A stretch of 53,396 nt of DNA from contig DKUO01000042.1 of NCBI GenBank assembly GCA_002490705.1, forward strand, positions 1-53,396. Reading direction: 5' to 3'. Below, one piece after another: positions 43,437 through 51,197 of the stretch. The position numbers were made by a program, and so were the translations under genes. Under the pieces are notes generated by a model that ran no database searches, was not told the DNA's origin, and saw only the letters and a program-made list of their open reading frames with translations. Position 1 is the first letter of the stretch; each line of letters opens with the position of its first letter. Origin of the DNA: Lachnospiraceae bacterium UBA7202 (GTDB taxonomy: Bacteria; Bacillota; Clostridia; Lachnospirales; Lachnospiraceae).

Positions 43437-43823
43437 TTATCCGGCAATCGACTGTATGCTCTCTATCAATGCCAGAATAACCGGCATTCCCATGGAAAGA
43501 ATATAAAGCTTTCCCAGCATTTCCACCTGGCCTGCCACCCCTCCGTATCCGGCGTCTTTACAGATTCCCGCACAGAATTCGCAGGCATAGGTGGCGCCCA
43601 CCGCCTTTAAGAGCAGGGCAAGATAGCTGTAATTGTCCTGTAAATACCCTCGCAACAGCTCCATCCCCGACAATATCTGCATAAAATAACGCATGATATA
43701 TTCTAATATGACAAAGCAGACCGCAAGAGACACATAAATGCCGTATTCCGCCTTATGGCTCTTGAGGGAAACAGCAAGCAGAACGCCAACCACGCCGATC
43801 ATGCCGGCCTTTACCATGTCCAT
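43437..43823 (-). CDS. spoIIIAD: Stage III sporulation protein AD
   Basis: A 128-residue membrane protein beginning MDMVKAGMIGVVGVLLAVSLK, with four hydrophobic segments. The upstream extension of the frame to 43949 comes from a repeat-containing spacer and is not SpoIIIAD sequence. GGAGG lies about eight bases before the ATG at 43823. Its separation from spoIIIAC by 129 bases is unusual, since these two genes are normally adjacent. Confidence 0.93.
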   Translation of the reverse strand: MDMVKAGMIGVVGVLLAVSLKSHKAEYGIYVSLAVCFVILEYIMRYFMQILSGMELLRGYLQDNYSYLALLLKAVGATYACEFCAGICKDAGYGGVAGQVEMLGKLYILSMGMPVILALIESIQSIAG

Positions 43824-43843
43824 ATTCATATCCTCCAAGTTTA

Positions 43844-43933
43844 TGCCGAGCCTGCGAAGCAGCGCTCGCGTAACTGAGTATCTGCATTTCACATATCCTG
43901 CCGAGCCTGCGAAGCAGTGCTCGCGTGACTGAG
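43844..43933. repeat. Pair of 35-bp direct repeats in the spoIIIAC-spoIIIAD spacer
   Basis: Copy 1 (43844-43878) and copy 2 (43899-43933) agree at 33 of 35 positions, both starting TGCCGAGCCTGCGAAGCAG. Each carries a self-complementary core around AGCGCTCGC or AGTGCTCGC. A short GTCACAG tandem follows copy 2. It looks like a REP-type intergenic repeat inserted within the operon. Confidence 0.75.
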
Positions 43934-43952
43934 CCGCAGGCTCTGTCACAGG

Positions 43953-44147
43953 TCACAGGTCGAACAAACTCTGCATCATCACAAACAGATCGTATATATA
44001 AGGAACGATCCAAGTTAAAACAAGAATTAATCCAGCAAGGCTGATTAGAAAGGCATGTTCCTCTCTTCCGCTATGCTTTAAAACTTGATTTAATATTGTA
44101 ACCAAGATACCGACCGCCGCTATCTTAAAAATCAGACTTACGCTCAT
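43953..44147 (-). CDS. spoIIIAC: Stage III sporulation protein AC
   Basis: A 64-residue protein with two hydrophobic helices; the sequence MSVSLIFKIAAVGILVTIL, then HSGREEHAF and LIVPYI-type end, is highly typical of SpoIIIAC. It lies 21 bases after spoIIIAB. The spacer to spoIIIAD holds a direct repeat. Confidence 0.93.
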   Translation of the reverse strand: MSVSLIFKIAAVGILVTILNQVLKHSGREEHAFLISLAGLILVLTWIVPYIYDLFVMMQSLFDL

Positions 44148-44168
44148 CCTTCCTCCCTGTCGTTTCCA

Positions 44169-44687
44169 TCACAGCAGTACAATTGCCAGAAGAAGTCCTG
44201 TCAAAATGCTGACGCTGCGTATCATTTTTGATCTGTTTTCATATGTCTCCTCCGCCTGCCTGTATCGTCCCTCCAGAAAAGCCTCCGCCTGTCCGATGCG
44301 GTCGGACTGCCCGCCTTCCTCCCGGAAACTCAACGTTTTCGGCAGACCGATCACCGTTTCACGCTCATCCTCCCGCAGGGGAAGCCCTTCCAGACAGCTC
44401 GTCAGCTCCGTCTCCCAAACCTTTGCGAAATCCCCGCCGTTCTCCTCCCTTGTCTGCTCATAAATCCTGGAAAAGCATTTTTTATAACAGCCGTCGTTTA
44501 ATTCTGACAGAAGGAGACATACCTCCGGCAGCGTATGTTTTCCATAAGAAATCTCACCCCGCATCTGTCCCAAAATATGAAACAGGATGCGCAAATGCCC
44601 GACCCTTTCCTTTTCCAGCGCGGCCCTTGTGTTCCCCCAGCCTGCACAGCCGGCCAGAATACAAAAAAAGCCTATCCACTTATACAT
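44169..44687 (-). CDS. spoIIIAB: Stage III sporulation protein AB
   Basis: A 172-residue protein with hydrophobic N-terminal (about 4-20) and C-terminal (about 155-172) segments flanking a helical soluble domain resembling GspF-like folds. LRILFHILGQMRGEISYGKHTLPEV is the recognisable family region. It overlaps the spoIIIAA end by 16 bases. Confidence 0.92.
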   Translation of the reverse strand: MYKWIGFFCILAGCAGWGNTRAALEKERVGHLRILFHILGQMRGEISYGKHTLPEVCLLLSELNDGCYKKCFSRIYEQTREENGGDFAKVWETELTSCLEGLPLREDERETVIGLPKTLSFREEGGQSDRIGQAEAFLEGRYRQAEETYENRSKMIRSVSILTGLLLAIVLL

Positions 44688-45622
44688 AAGTTCCCTTTCC
44701 CGTCATAAATTCCCGCAATTCTGCATACTCCCGTCCTTCTATCCAAAACGACATACCGGTCAAACACCCCCGCTTCCATTACATAACGCATATAATCTTT
44801 ATGGCCGATCTCTTCCAGCGAGTCCCCGTGCACTGTGGCAAGCAGACGGCATCCGCACCCTCCCGCCATCTGCAGCGCCTGCACATCCTCAGTGCTTCCC
44901 AGCTCATCCACCGCCAATACCTGCGGAGCCATGGAACGGATTGCCATCATCATTCCTTCCGTCTTTGAGCAGCCGTCCAGCACATCCGTGCGGATTCCCA
45001 CATCATTCTGGGGAACACCGAGATAGCTTCCGGCGATTTCCGACCGTTCGTCCACAACGCTCACATTGACGCCGGCTCCGTATACCGTTCCATCGGACAC
45101 CTGCCGGATAATATCCCGAAGCATGGTCGTCTTTCCCCCTCCCGGTGGGGAGATCAGAAGTGTGTTTTGCACATGCCCTTTCTCAAAAATGTACGGGATC
45201 ACCGAATCCGCCGCTCCCTTTACCTGATGGGCGATACGGATATTTAAATAACGTATGTATTTCATATTTTTGATCCGGCCATCTTTGTCCGGTATCACCT
45301 GACCGGCCAATCCAATCCTATGGCCTCCCTGTACAGTCAAAAACCCCTGCCTGATTTCATCGGCAAACGCATAGACAGAATACCGGCACAGATGCTGCAA
45401 TAACGCCTCCACTTCTTCTGCTGCCGGCCGCATCGCTTTTTCCGGCCTGTCCACAATCTTTCCCTGCTCGTCCACAAAATTTTCCTTATTATCTATCCAT
45501 ACAGAAAGCGGCATTCCCACCCGAAACCGAATCTCCTGCAGGCCCTCCGCCCTTTTTGCCACCTCACGCCATCTATCCCTGCTTCCCTCGGGAAACAGGC
45601 AAAGAACCTCCTCCCGACGCAT
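44672..45622 (-). CDS. spoIIIAA: Stage III sporulation protein AA (secretion-type ATPase)
   Basis: A 316-residue cytoplasmic ATPase related to type II/IV secretion motors. Walker A is SPPGGGKTTMLRD (about 155) and Walker B ends VLAVDELGS (about 228). It energises the channel built by SpoIIIAB-AH. The ATG at 45622 is preferred because the G-run ribosome site touches the other ATG at 45628. It is the first gene of the operon, behind a probable sigma-E promoter. Confidence 0.94.
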   Translation of the reverse strand: MRREEVLCLFPEGSRDRWREVAKRAEGLQEIRFRVGMPLSVWIDNKENFVDEQGKIVDRPEKAMRPAAEEVEALLQHLCRYSVYAFADEIRQGFLTVQGGHRIGLAGQVIPDKDGRIKNMKYIRYLNIRIAHQVKGAADSVIPYIFEKGHVQNTLLISPPGGGKTTMLRDIIRQVSDGTVYGAGVNVSVVDERSEIAGSYLGVPQNDVGIRTDVLDGCSKTEGMMMAIRSMAPQVLAVDELGSTEDVQALQMAGGCGCRLLATVHGDSLEEIGHKDYMRYVMEAGVFDRYVVLDRRTGVCRIAGIYDGKGNLCISG

Positions 45623-45645
45623 CGCCATCCCCCCTGTCTCATTAC

Positions 45646-45673
45646 AATATATGAGGCTTTGTCCAAGTTATGC
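45646..45673 (-). promoter_or_regulatory. Probable sigma-E promoter of the spoIIIA operon
   Basis: On the minus strand GCATAA (45668-45673), a 14-bp spacer and CATATATT (45646-45653) fit the sigma-E consensus; the operon is sigma-E controlled in Bacillus. It lies 24 bases upstream of the spoIIIAA start. Confidence 0.65.
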
Positions 45674-45753
45674 TTCATCCTGAAAAAACCAGTGGCATTT
45701 ATTTAAAAAAAAGGGTAGAATAGATAAGGAAAAACGGTAAAAGAGGAATTACT

Positions 45754-46584
45754 ATGAAGCTGGACATGCATTGTCACACAAAAGAGGGTTCTCCCGACGG
45801 AAAACTGGAACTGTTAGAAAATATCGCCATTTTAAAGCAGAAGGGCTATCAGGGGATGCTGATCACGGATCACAACTCCTACAAGGCCTACCGCTATTAT
45901 AAAAAACTGAAAGATAAACCGGACGACTTTGTAGTGCTGAAGGGAATAGAATATGACACCATAAACGCCGGCCACATGCTGATCATCATGCCCACCGGCG
46001 TCAATCTGCCGCTTCTGGAGCTAAGGGGACTTCCCCTGCTTCTTCTTATAGAGATCGTTCATTTTTACGGCGGAATTATCGGGCCTGCCCACCCCTGCGG
46101 GGAACGATTCTTAAGCGTCTGCAGCACCATGCGGCACAAACTCAACTCCGTGATTTACCGCAAGTTTGACTTCATAGAAGGTTACAACGCCTGCGAGGAC
46201 GCGGACTCCAACATGCGCGCCATGACTCTTGCGAAAAAATATAATCTTCCCTGCTTTGGCGGCAGCGACTCCCACAAAGAGGACTGCGCCGGCTTCGGGT
46301 ACACCATATTGCAGGAAGACATTTCCAACGAGACGGAATTAATCCAATATATCCGCGCAAAAAAGGCGACCATCATCGGCGGCCGCCACTACATGCACAC
46401 CACAAAGGCGAAACTCGGCAAGGTAAACAATGTCCTTGTGTACTCCTTTTGGCTTTACAATAAATTTCTGGCCCTGTTTCGCAAAAAGGCGCGAAATCTG
46501 GAGCTGATGGAAAATCAGCTGCTCGATTCCATTCTCGCCGCCAAACGGGAACCTACCCGCTATATTACCTTGGGGGACGACTAG
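45754..46584 (+). CDS. PHP-domain phosphoesterase
   Basis: A 276-residue PHP protein. The first metal motif MHCHTKEGSPDG stands at residue 4-15, ITDHNSYKAY at about 45, and PAHPCGERF and GGSDSHKED later, giving the histidines and aspartates of the trinuclear metal site. The C-terminal ~60 residues are basic and helical. Family members act on polymerase-associated phosphates, histidinol phosphate or small phosphoesters; the substrate here is not identifiable. The gene is transcribed away from the spoIIIA operon and meets the CmpB gene with a CTAG stop overlap. Confidence 0.88.
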   Translation: MKLDMHCHTKEGSPDGKLELLENIAILKQKGYQGMLITDHNSYKAYRYYKKLKDKPDDFVVLKGIEYDTINAGHMLIIMPTGVNLPLLELRGLPLLLLIEIVHFYGGIIGPAHPCGERFLSVCSTMRHKLNSVIYRKFDFIEGYNACEDADSNMRAMTLAKKYNLPCFGGSDSHKEDCAGFGYTILQEDISNETELIQYIRAKKATIIGGRHYMHTTKAKLGKVNNVLVYSFWLYNKFLALFRKKARNLELMENQLLDSILAAKREPTRYITLGDD

Positions 46585-47519
46585 CCTGAGCGTTGTTTCT
46601 TTTCCTGCTTATCGTTGGCCATCTCCTTCAATTCCTCAAGGGCGCTCTCATAGGTCTGTGACCGCATAGTCGGGTTATTGCGGATCATATCGCGTTTAAA
46701 GAAGTCCAAACGCCCAATCCCTTTCTCCCGTTCTCTGTACAGAGAAAATTTTCCCCGCAGTTCGGCAATTTCCTCTCTGGCATTTTCCCCGAAAGCCGTA
46801 GGTCTGCTCAGAACCATGTCCTTGATGGTGGCAAATCCCTGTTCCAGGCTCGCCGAAAGCTCGTTTAACCGAAGCTCCCTGCGTTCCTCCTTGTCGATGC
46901 GTCTCTGCTCTTTCTCCTCGTTGTTGAAAGCAATCATCACATCCAGACGCTTCTGCATCCGCCACATTTCCTCTCTGACCTTCACAATCTTTACCAGAAT
47001 ATCCCTCAGGTCCAAAGCCGCCTTGAAGGACAGCGTAAAATCGGCCACAATATAGATCGTTAGAATCACCGTGCCATAATATAACACCTGGGGTGGAATC
47101 GTATACACCATTCTCTCGATGGGACGGTGTATCACTCTGGTCATCAGCACCGTAAAAAATCCCCATGTCAGTGAGGAGCGCAGACAAATATGCCCCTGAA
47201 AATTAAGAAGTCGATTGGAATAATCCCAATACCGCATCTTAAAGAGCGCCTCCATAGCGACTCCCGTCACATACTCGAGCGCCGTCGCCCCAATCACGCC
47301 CGCAATATATGTCAGCGCTATATTGTCCGAAAAAGGTCTGGACACCACCAGCATCATAATGGCGCCGCTGCCGTACAACGGAAGAAAGGGGCCTCTCATA
47401 AAGCCCCTGTTTACCCATTTGCGAGATTTAAGTGACACATAAACCGACTCAAAGCACCAGCCGGCAAAACAATAGAAATAAAAGAAAAACAACCACTGCA
47501 TTCCAGTATAATTAAACAT
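46581..47519 (-). CDS. CmpB/DUF1113-type membrane protein (putative ABC-transporter type IV)
   Basis: A 312-residue protein with about five hydrophobic segments (residues 5-150) and a long soluble coiled-coil tail (about 165-310). The region FYCFAGWCFESVYVSL and NRGFMRGPFLPLYGSGAI is characteristic of PF06541 proteins. The function is unknown. AGGAG lies ten bases before the ATG at 47519; the GTG at 47537 overlaps the GTPase stop. It follows the fused COG0523 GTPase gene, which suggests the two work together. Confidence 0.85.
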   Translation of the reverse strand: MFNYTGMQWLFFFYFYCFAGWCFESVYVSLKSRKWVNRGFMRGPFLPLYGSGAIMMLVVSRPFSDNIALTYIAGVIGATALEYVTGVAMEALFKMRYWDYSNRLLNFQGHICLRSSLTWGFFTVLMTRVIHRPIERMVYTIPPQVLYYGTVILTIYIVADFTLSFKAALDLRDILVKIVKVREEMWRMQKRLDVMIAFNNEEKEQRRIDKEERRELRLNELSASLEQGFATIKDMVLSRPTAFGENAREEIAELRGKFSLYREREKGIGRLDFFKRDMIRNNPTMRSQTYESALEELKEMANDKQEKKQRSG

Positions 47520-47533
47520 AAAACGGTAACTCC

Positions 47534-48463
47534 TCACATAAAACTAATGATTTCCTCCTTCGGCGCTCTGGTCTGCTCCACACTGAGCGCATGCAGTACC
47601 GGACCCTCGCCCTGATACTGCTCAAAATACTCTTTCTCCACCCGTGCCGTGACCTTCACCCACTGTTTATCCTTAAGCGAATCGGTCCCGTCGTACGCGC
47701 AGGCATATCCCAAAAAGGCCATATCCTCCGCACAGCAGGTCATTGCCATACGCCCCGGCACAAAATACCCTTTCGGGAACTGTTTTGGTTTCAATACCAT
47801 ACCAACAAAAGAAATGGTCTTCCCCTCGTAGCGTTCCAGATGATCCATAGAATCCAGATACCATATTCCATAACCGTTGTTATCCAGCGCAATCACCGGC
47901 GCTTTCAGGTCATAGGGCAGATCCTCCTCCATGATTTCGTTGATCTCCCCGTTGGAATCCTCAAAGACGATCTCCGCTTTCGGATTGATCGCCTTCACAT
48001 TCCGCTTATAACTGCCAAGATCCTCCACTCCGTCACACCGGTTAAAGATAATCAGTTCCGACTTTCTGATCTGCTCTGCCAACAGAGACTTCATGTTCGT
48101 AAAATACATGGGAAAGGTGGAAGCGTCGATCGTGGTGATCTGCTGCTCTATTCTCCAATGCCAGGGAAGCTTCATCTCCTTATAGTTCCACATGCCGTTG
48201 TACTCCACGATGATGCGTTCCGGTTTATGCTTTTTTTCCAACTCTATCAGTCTGTCCGGGACAAAATCTTCCTCTTCGTCGATCACCTCAAGCACCGTGC
48301 GGCTCTGCTTTAAGAGCGCCGGATCGTACTCGTTCTCTCCCTCCTCACAGAGAAGGAGAAGCGTTTTTCCCCGCACCTGAAAATAAGGCTGTGCCAAAGT
48401 ATAAGTGATAAACTCCGTCTTACCGCTCTCCAAAAAGCCATTGATTATATAGACCGGTTTCAT
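47534..48463 (-). CDS. COG0523-like GTPase fused to a YcgQ/DUF1980-type C-terminal domain
   Basis: A 309-residue protein. The N-terminal half is a CobW-like G domain: P-loop GFLESGKTEF (9-18) and base-recognition motif NRCD (141-144). The CxCC metal motif that defines metal-chaperone members is absent. The C-terminal ~95 residues (from about 213), including MTCCAEDMAFLGYAC (Cys243/244) and KDKQWVKVTA, resemble the C-terminal domain of YcgQ (TIGR03943/DUF1980). YcgQ-type proteins often occur beside COG0523 GTPases as separate genes. The start at 48463 follows GGAAGG. It lies 31 bases after the His-rich GTPase gene. Confidence 0.8.
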   Translation of the reverse strand: MKPVYIINGFLESGKTEFITYTLAQPYFQVRGKTLLLLCEEGENEYDPALLKQSRTVLEVIDEEEDFVPDRLIELEKKHKPERIIVEYNGMWNYKEMKLPWHWRIEQQITTIDASTFPMYFTNMKSLLAEQIRKSELIIFNRCDGVEDLGSYKRNVKAINPKAEIVFEDSNGEINEIMEEDLPYDLKAPVIALDNNGYGIWYLDSMDHLERYEGKTISFVGMVLKPKQFPKGYFVPGRMAMTCCAEDMAFLGYACAYDGTDSLKDKQWVKVTARVEKEYFEQYQGEGPVLHALSVEQTRAPKEEIISFM

Positions 48464-48494
48464 AATGATACTTCCTTCCAATAAATATCTATCG

Positions 48495-49637
48495 TTATTT
48501 ACTCTTTCTTTCAGCAAAGAGTGCTGCCAGCTTATCTTCCTTCAGCTTCGAGCCGATCACACAGAATTTTCCTGTCACGCCCGGCTTGCCGTCCCTGATA
48601 TTGCTCTCCTCGGGCACGTAGTCGAAATAGATCCAGCCGCCCTCCGCGTTTTCCACCATGCCTTTGGCCCGAAGCACCAGACCATATTCCTCTTCCTGAT
48701 CCAGCTTGTCCAAAATACAACCGATCTCCTCTCTGGTGTAGACAGCGGGCGTCTCCATCCCCCAGCTGGTGAAAACCTCGTCCGCGTGGTGATGATGATG
48801 GTCGTGGCCCTCATGGTCATGATGATGGTCGTGGTCATGATCGTGGTGATGGTCGTGCTCTTCATGCTCGTGATCATGATGATGCTCATGCTCTTCATGC
48901 TCGTGGTCGTGATGATGGTCGTGCTCTTCATGCTCATGGTCATGATGATGCTCATGCTCTTCATGCTCGTGGTCGTGATGACAGTGCTCATGCTCATCAT
49001 GCATTTCCATCACTTCCCGCATCAGCTCGGCCTCCAAGTCGCCCGCGCCCTCTATCGTTGCCAGAATATCCTTACCGTCCAGCGCATCCCAGGGCGTCGT
49101 AACAATCGTCGCCTTCTCGTTATGCTCCCGAATCAGCTCCACACAGGCAGCCAGTTTTTCCTCACTGAGCTTGTCCGTCCTGCTTAAAACAATCGTGCCC
49201 GCATGTTCGATCTGGTTGATAAAAAACTCTCCGAAATTCTTGATATACATCTTACATTTGCAGGCATCCACCACGGCAACCGCGCTGTTTAGCTGTACGT
49301 CCCGGTCCGTCATGGCCCCCTGCACCGCCTTCATGACGTCGGAAAGCTTTCCCACGCCCGACGGCTCGATCAGAATGCGCTCCGGCTCATAGGTGTCCAG
49401 CACCTCTTTCAGGGACGCACCAAAATCGCCTACCAGAGAGCAGCAGATGCATCCCGAGTTCATTTCCTTGATCTCAATGCCCGACTCCTGTAAGAAACCG
49501 CCGTCAATACCGATCTCACCGAATTCATTTTCAATCAGCACCACCTTTGTGCCGGCTAACGCCTCCTTTAAGAGTTTTCCGATCAGCGTGGTTTTCCCGG
49601 CTCCCAGAAATCCGGAAAAAATATCAATCTTCGTCAT
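48495..49637 (-). CDS. COG0523 metal-chaperone GTPase with long His-rich insert
   Basis: A 380-residue CobW/Zn-chaperone family protein: P-loop GFLGAGKTT (9-17), the metal motif GCICC (62-66), the base-recognition site SRTD (152-155, in place of NKxD), and a C-terminal CobW_C domain (after residue 290, ending KLKEDKLAALF). Between the domains lies a ~73-residue tract (213-285) almost only His, Asp and Glu, suited to holding many Zn or Ni ions. Members deliver zinc or other metals to target enzymes. AAGGAAGG precedes the ATG at 49637. I saw no Zur-like palindrome upstream. Confidence 0.9.
   Translation of the reverse strand: MTKIDIFSGFLGAGKTTLIGKLLKEALAGTKVVLIENEFGEIGIDGGFLQESGIEIKEMNSGCICCSLVGDFGASLKEVLDTYEPERILIEPSGVGKLSDVMKAVQGAMTDRDVQLNSAVAVVDACKCKMYIKNFGEFFINQIEHAGTIVLSRTDKLSEEKLAACVELIREHNEKATIVTTPWDALDGKDILATIEGAGDLEAELMREVMEMHDEHEHCHHDHEHEEHEHHHDHEHEEHDHHHDHEHEEHEHHHDHEHEEHDHHHDHDHDHHHDHEGHDHHHHHADEVFTSWGMETPAVYTREEIGCILDKLDQEEEYGLVLRAKGMVENAEGGWIYFDYVPEESNIRDGKPGVTGKFCVIGSKLKEDKLAALFAERKSK
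48783..49001 (-). repeat. His/Asp/Glu tandem-repeat tract inside the COG0523 gene
   Basis: About 220 bp of near-repeats encode H-D-H-E-H-E-E-H blocks, with a repeating unit of about 10 residues alternating HEH and HDH. It is in-frame and probably variable in copy number. Confidence 0.85.
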
Positions 49638-49683
49638 GTTATATCCTTCCTTTCCGCTATAGCAAAACAATTATTCCTTTTCG

Positions 49684-50478
49684 TTAATCGAGATTCAGCT
49701 TGCGGCTCATTACATACCATGTCAGAATATAGAACGCCACACAGCTCACAATCCCGGCAAGCAGCGTCGTCTCCCATTGTGTGCTGAAATAGGGGAAATA
49801 ATCTCCTTGGGAGGTAAACTCTTCAAACGCCAGCCGAATGACAAAATACACCCCGCTGATCACGCATTCCACCAGATAAATGCCCACATACCATCCAAAG
49901 GAGCACATCAGCTTATGGTTGGAGGAAAGCTGGCCGAGCGAAATACATGCCCCGATTTTCAACACCCTTGCAAAGATGGAAAAAATACCGGCAATCAGCG
50001 TCATAACCAACATAAAAACGGAAATCTCCTCTCCGTTTATAAACTCAATGGCATCCACCATTCCTTCCATCATGTTAAAAAAGGCGTCGCCCGATGACAT
50101 AAACAGCACCAAAACAGAGAGATACATCAGTATCACACTGATTCCGACCCATATGGCGCTGACAAGGGTTTTGGCTATAATGATATGATGCGTATCCACC
50201 GGCAAAGTATGCAGCAGATACCCCTGATCCCCGTAAGTGGACGTATAGAAGCGGTAAATCAGATAAATCGCCGTGCCCACATACACCACAAACATACTTA
50301 GCACATAGGTGAGGATCACCATGACGGCCATAAAGTCTACCATTCTGAAATCGCTTGAATACTCTACCGCATGTATCATACACCAAGCCAGAATCGTCAT
50401 GACCACTGTCAGAAGATTCGCCGCAGTAAGCAGCTTCCATGTGGCCTTCCACTCGTATTTCATCAATTTCCCTAACAT
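49684..50478 (-). CDS. ABC-2 type transporter permease
   Basis: A 264-residue membrane protein with six hydrophobic segments, opening MLGKLMKYEWKATWKLL as ABC-2 permeases do. It overlaps the ATPase gene by 7 bases and so forms its membrane partner. The substrate is unknown; it may be a peptide, lipid or antimicrobial. No regulator (GntR/YtrA) is beside it. Confidence 0.88.
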   Translation of the reverse strand: MLGKLMKYEWKATWKLLTAANLLTVVMTILAWCMIHAVEYSSDFRMVDFMAVMVILTYVLSMFVVYVGTAIYLIYRFYTSTYGDQGYLLHTLPVDTHHIIIAKTLVSAIWVGISVILMYLSVLVLFMSSGDAFFNMMEGMVDAIEFINGEEISVFMLVMTLIAGIFSIFARVLKIGACISLGQLSSNHKLMCSFGWYVGIYLVECVISGVYFVIRLAFEEFTSQGDYFPYFSTQWETTLLAGIVSCVAFYILTWYVMSRKLNLD

Positions 50479-51176
50479 GCGAACACCTCCCTGAAAAACT
50501 GATCCACAGACTTATGCTCATTCTGCCTGATCTGCTCGGCGCCCGCCTGCAAAACAATATTTCCGTACTTGATGAACACCACTTCATCCAGTATATTCTC
50601 CACATCCGAAATCAGATGCGTAGAGAGCAGAATCGACCCGTTTCTGTTATAATTGCTCACAATGGTATTTAAAATGTAATCTCTGGACGCGGGGTCCACA
50701 CCGGCAATCGGCTCATCCAGAATATACAGATCCGCATCCCGGCTCATCACCAGAATCAGCTGCACCTTCTCCTTTGTCCCTTTGGAGAGATTTTTCAGCC
50801 TCTCCTGCGGCGGAATCTGCAGTCTTGCCAACATATCGTAGGCCCGGTCCAGCCTGAAATCAGGGTAAAAATCCTGAAAATACTGCACCATCTCCACCAC
50901 TTTCATGCCGGGATGCAGATAGGTCCGCTCAGGCAGATAAGAGATTCGAAGCTTGGTTTCTATCCCGGGACGCTGCCCGTTAATCAAAACCTCCCCCGAC
51001 GTCGGCCGCAGAAGCCCGTTCATAATTTTGATCAGCGTAGTCTTACCGCTGCCGTTCGGGCCCAAAAGCCCGATAATCCTGCCCCGTTCCAGATTGAGAT
51101 AAACCTGATTTAAGGCTATTTTTCTTCCATAAGTCTTCGTCAGACCCATACACTGTACCATCGGCGCCATGTCCAT
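50472..51176 (-). CDS. ABC transporter ATP-binding protein (YtrB-like)
   Basis: A 234-residue ATPase: Walker A GPNGSGKTTL (about 39), the signature LSKGTKEKVQL, Walker B YILDEPIAGVDP, and H-loop STHLISDVE. It pairs with the overlapping ABC-2 permease. GGAGG lies about eight bases before the ATG at 51176; the ATG at 51170 is also in frame. It is most like the YtrB/export-type subfamily, not the sugar importers, so it is unlikely to serve the xylan transporter at 22451-25649. Confidence 0.92.
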   Translation of the reverse strand: MDMAPMVQCMGLTKTYGRKIALNQVYLNLERGRIIGLLGPNGSGKTTLIKIMNGLLRPTSGEVLINGQRPGIETKLRISYLPERTYLHPGMKVVEMVQYFQDFYPDFRLDRAYDMLARLQIPPQERLKNLSKGTKEKVQLILVMSRDADLYILDEPIAGVDPASRDYILNTIVSNYNRNGSILLSTHLISDVENILDEVVFIKYGNIVLQAGAEQIRQNEHKSVDQFFREVFAC

Positions 51177-51197
51177 GTACTTCCTCCTCTTGTATCC

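Noticed and set aside
43753..44013. An 86-codon minus-strand frame across the spoIIIAC-spoIIIAD spacer.
   Set aside because: It arises from the direct repeats and overlaps the starts and ends of two clear sporulation genes.
48575..49000. A Met/Thr/Ile-rich 141-codon minus-strand frame in the His-rich region.
   Set aside because: It is a shifted reading of the His/Glu repeat codons and lacks a start signal.
49638..49683. A Zur-type palindrome before the His-rich COG0523 gene.
   Set aside because: The 46-base gap contains no inverted repeat resembling the known Zur consensus.
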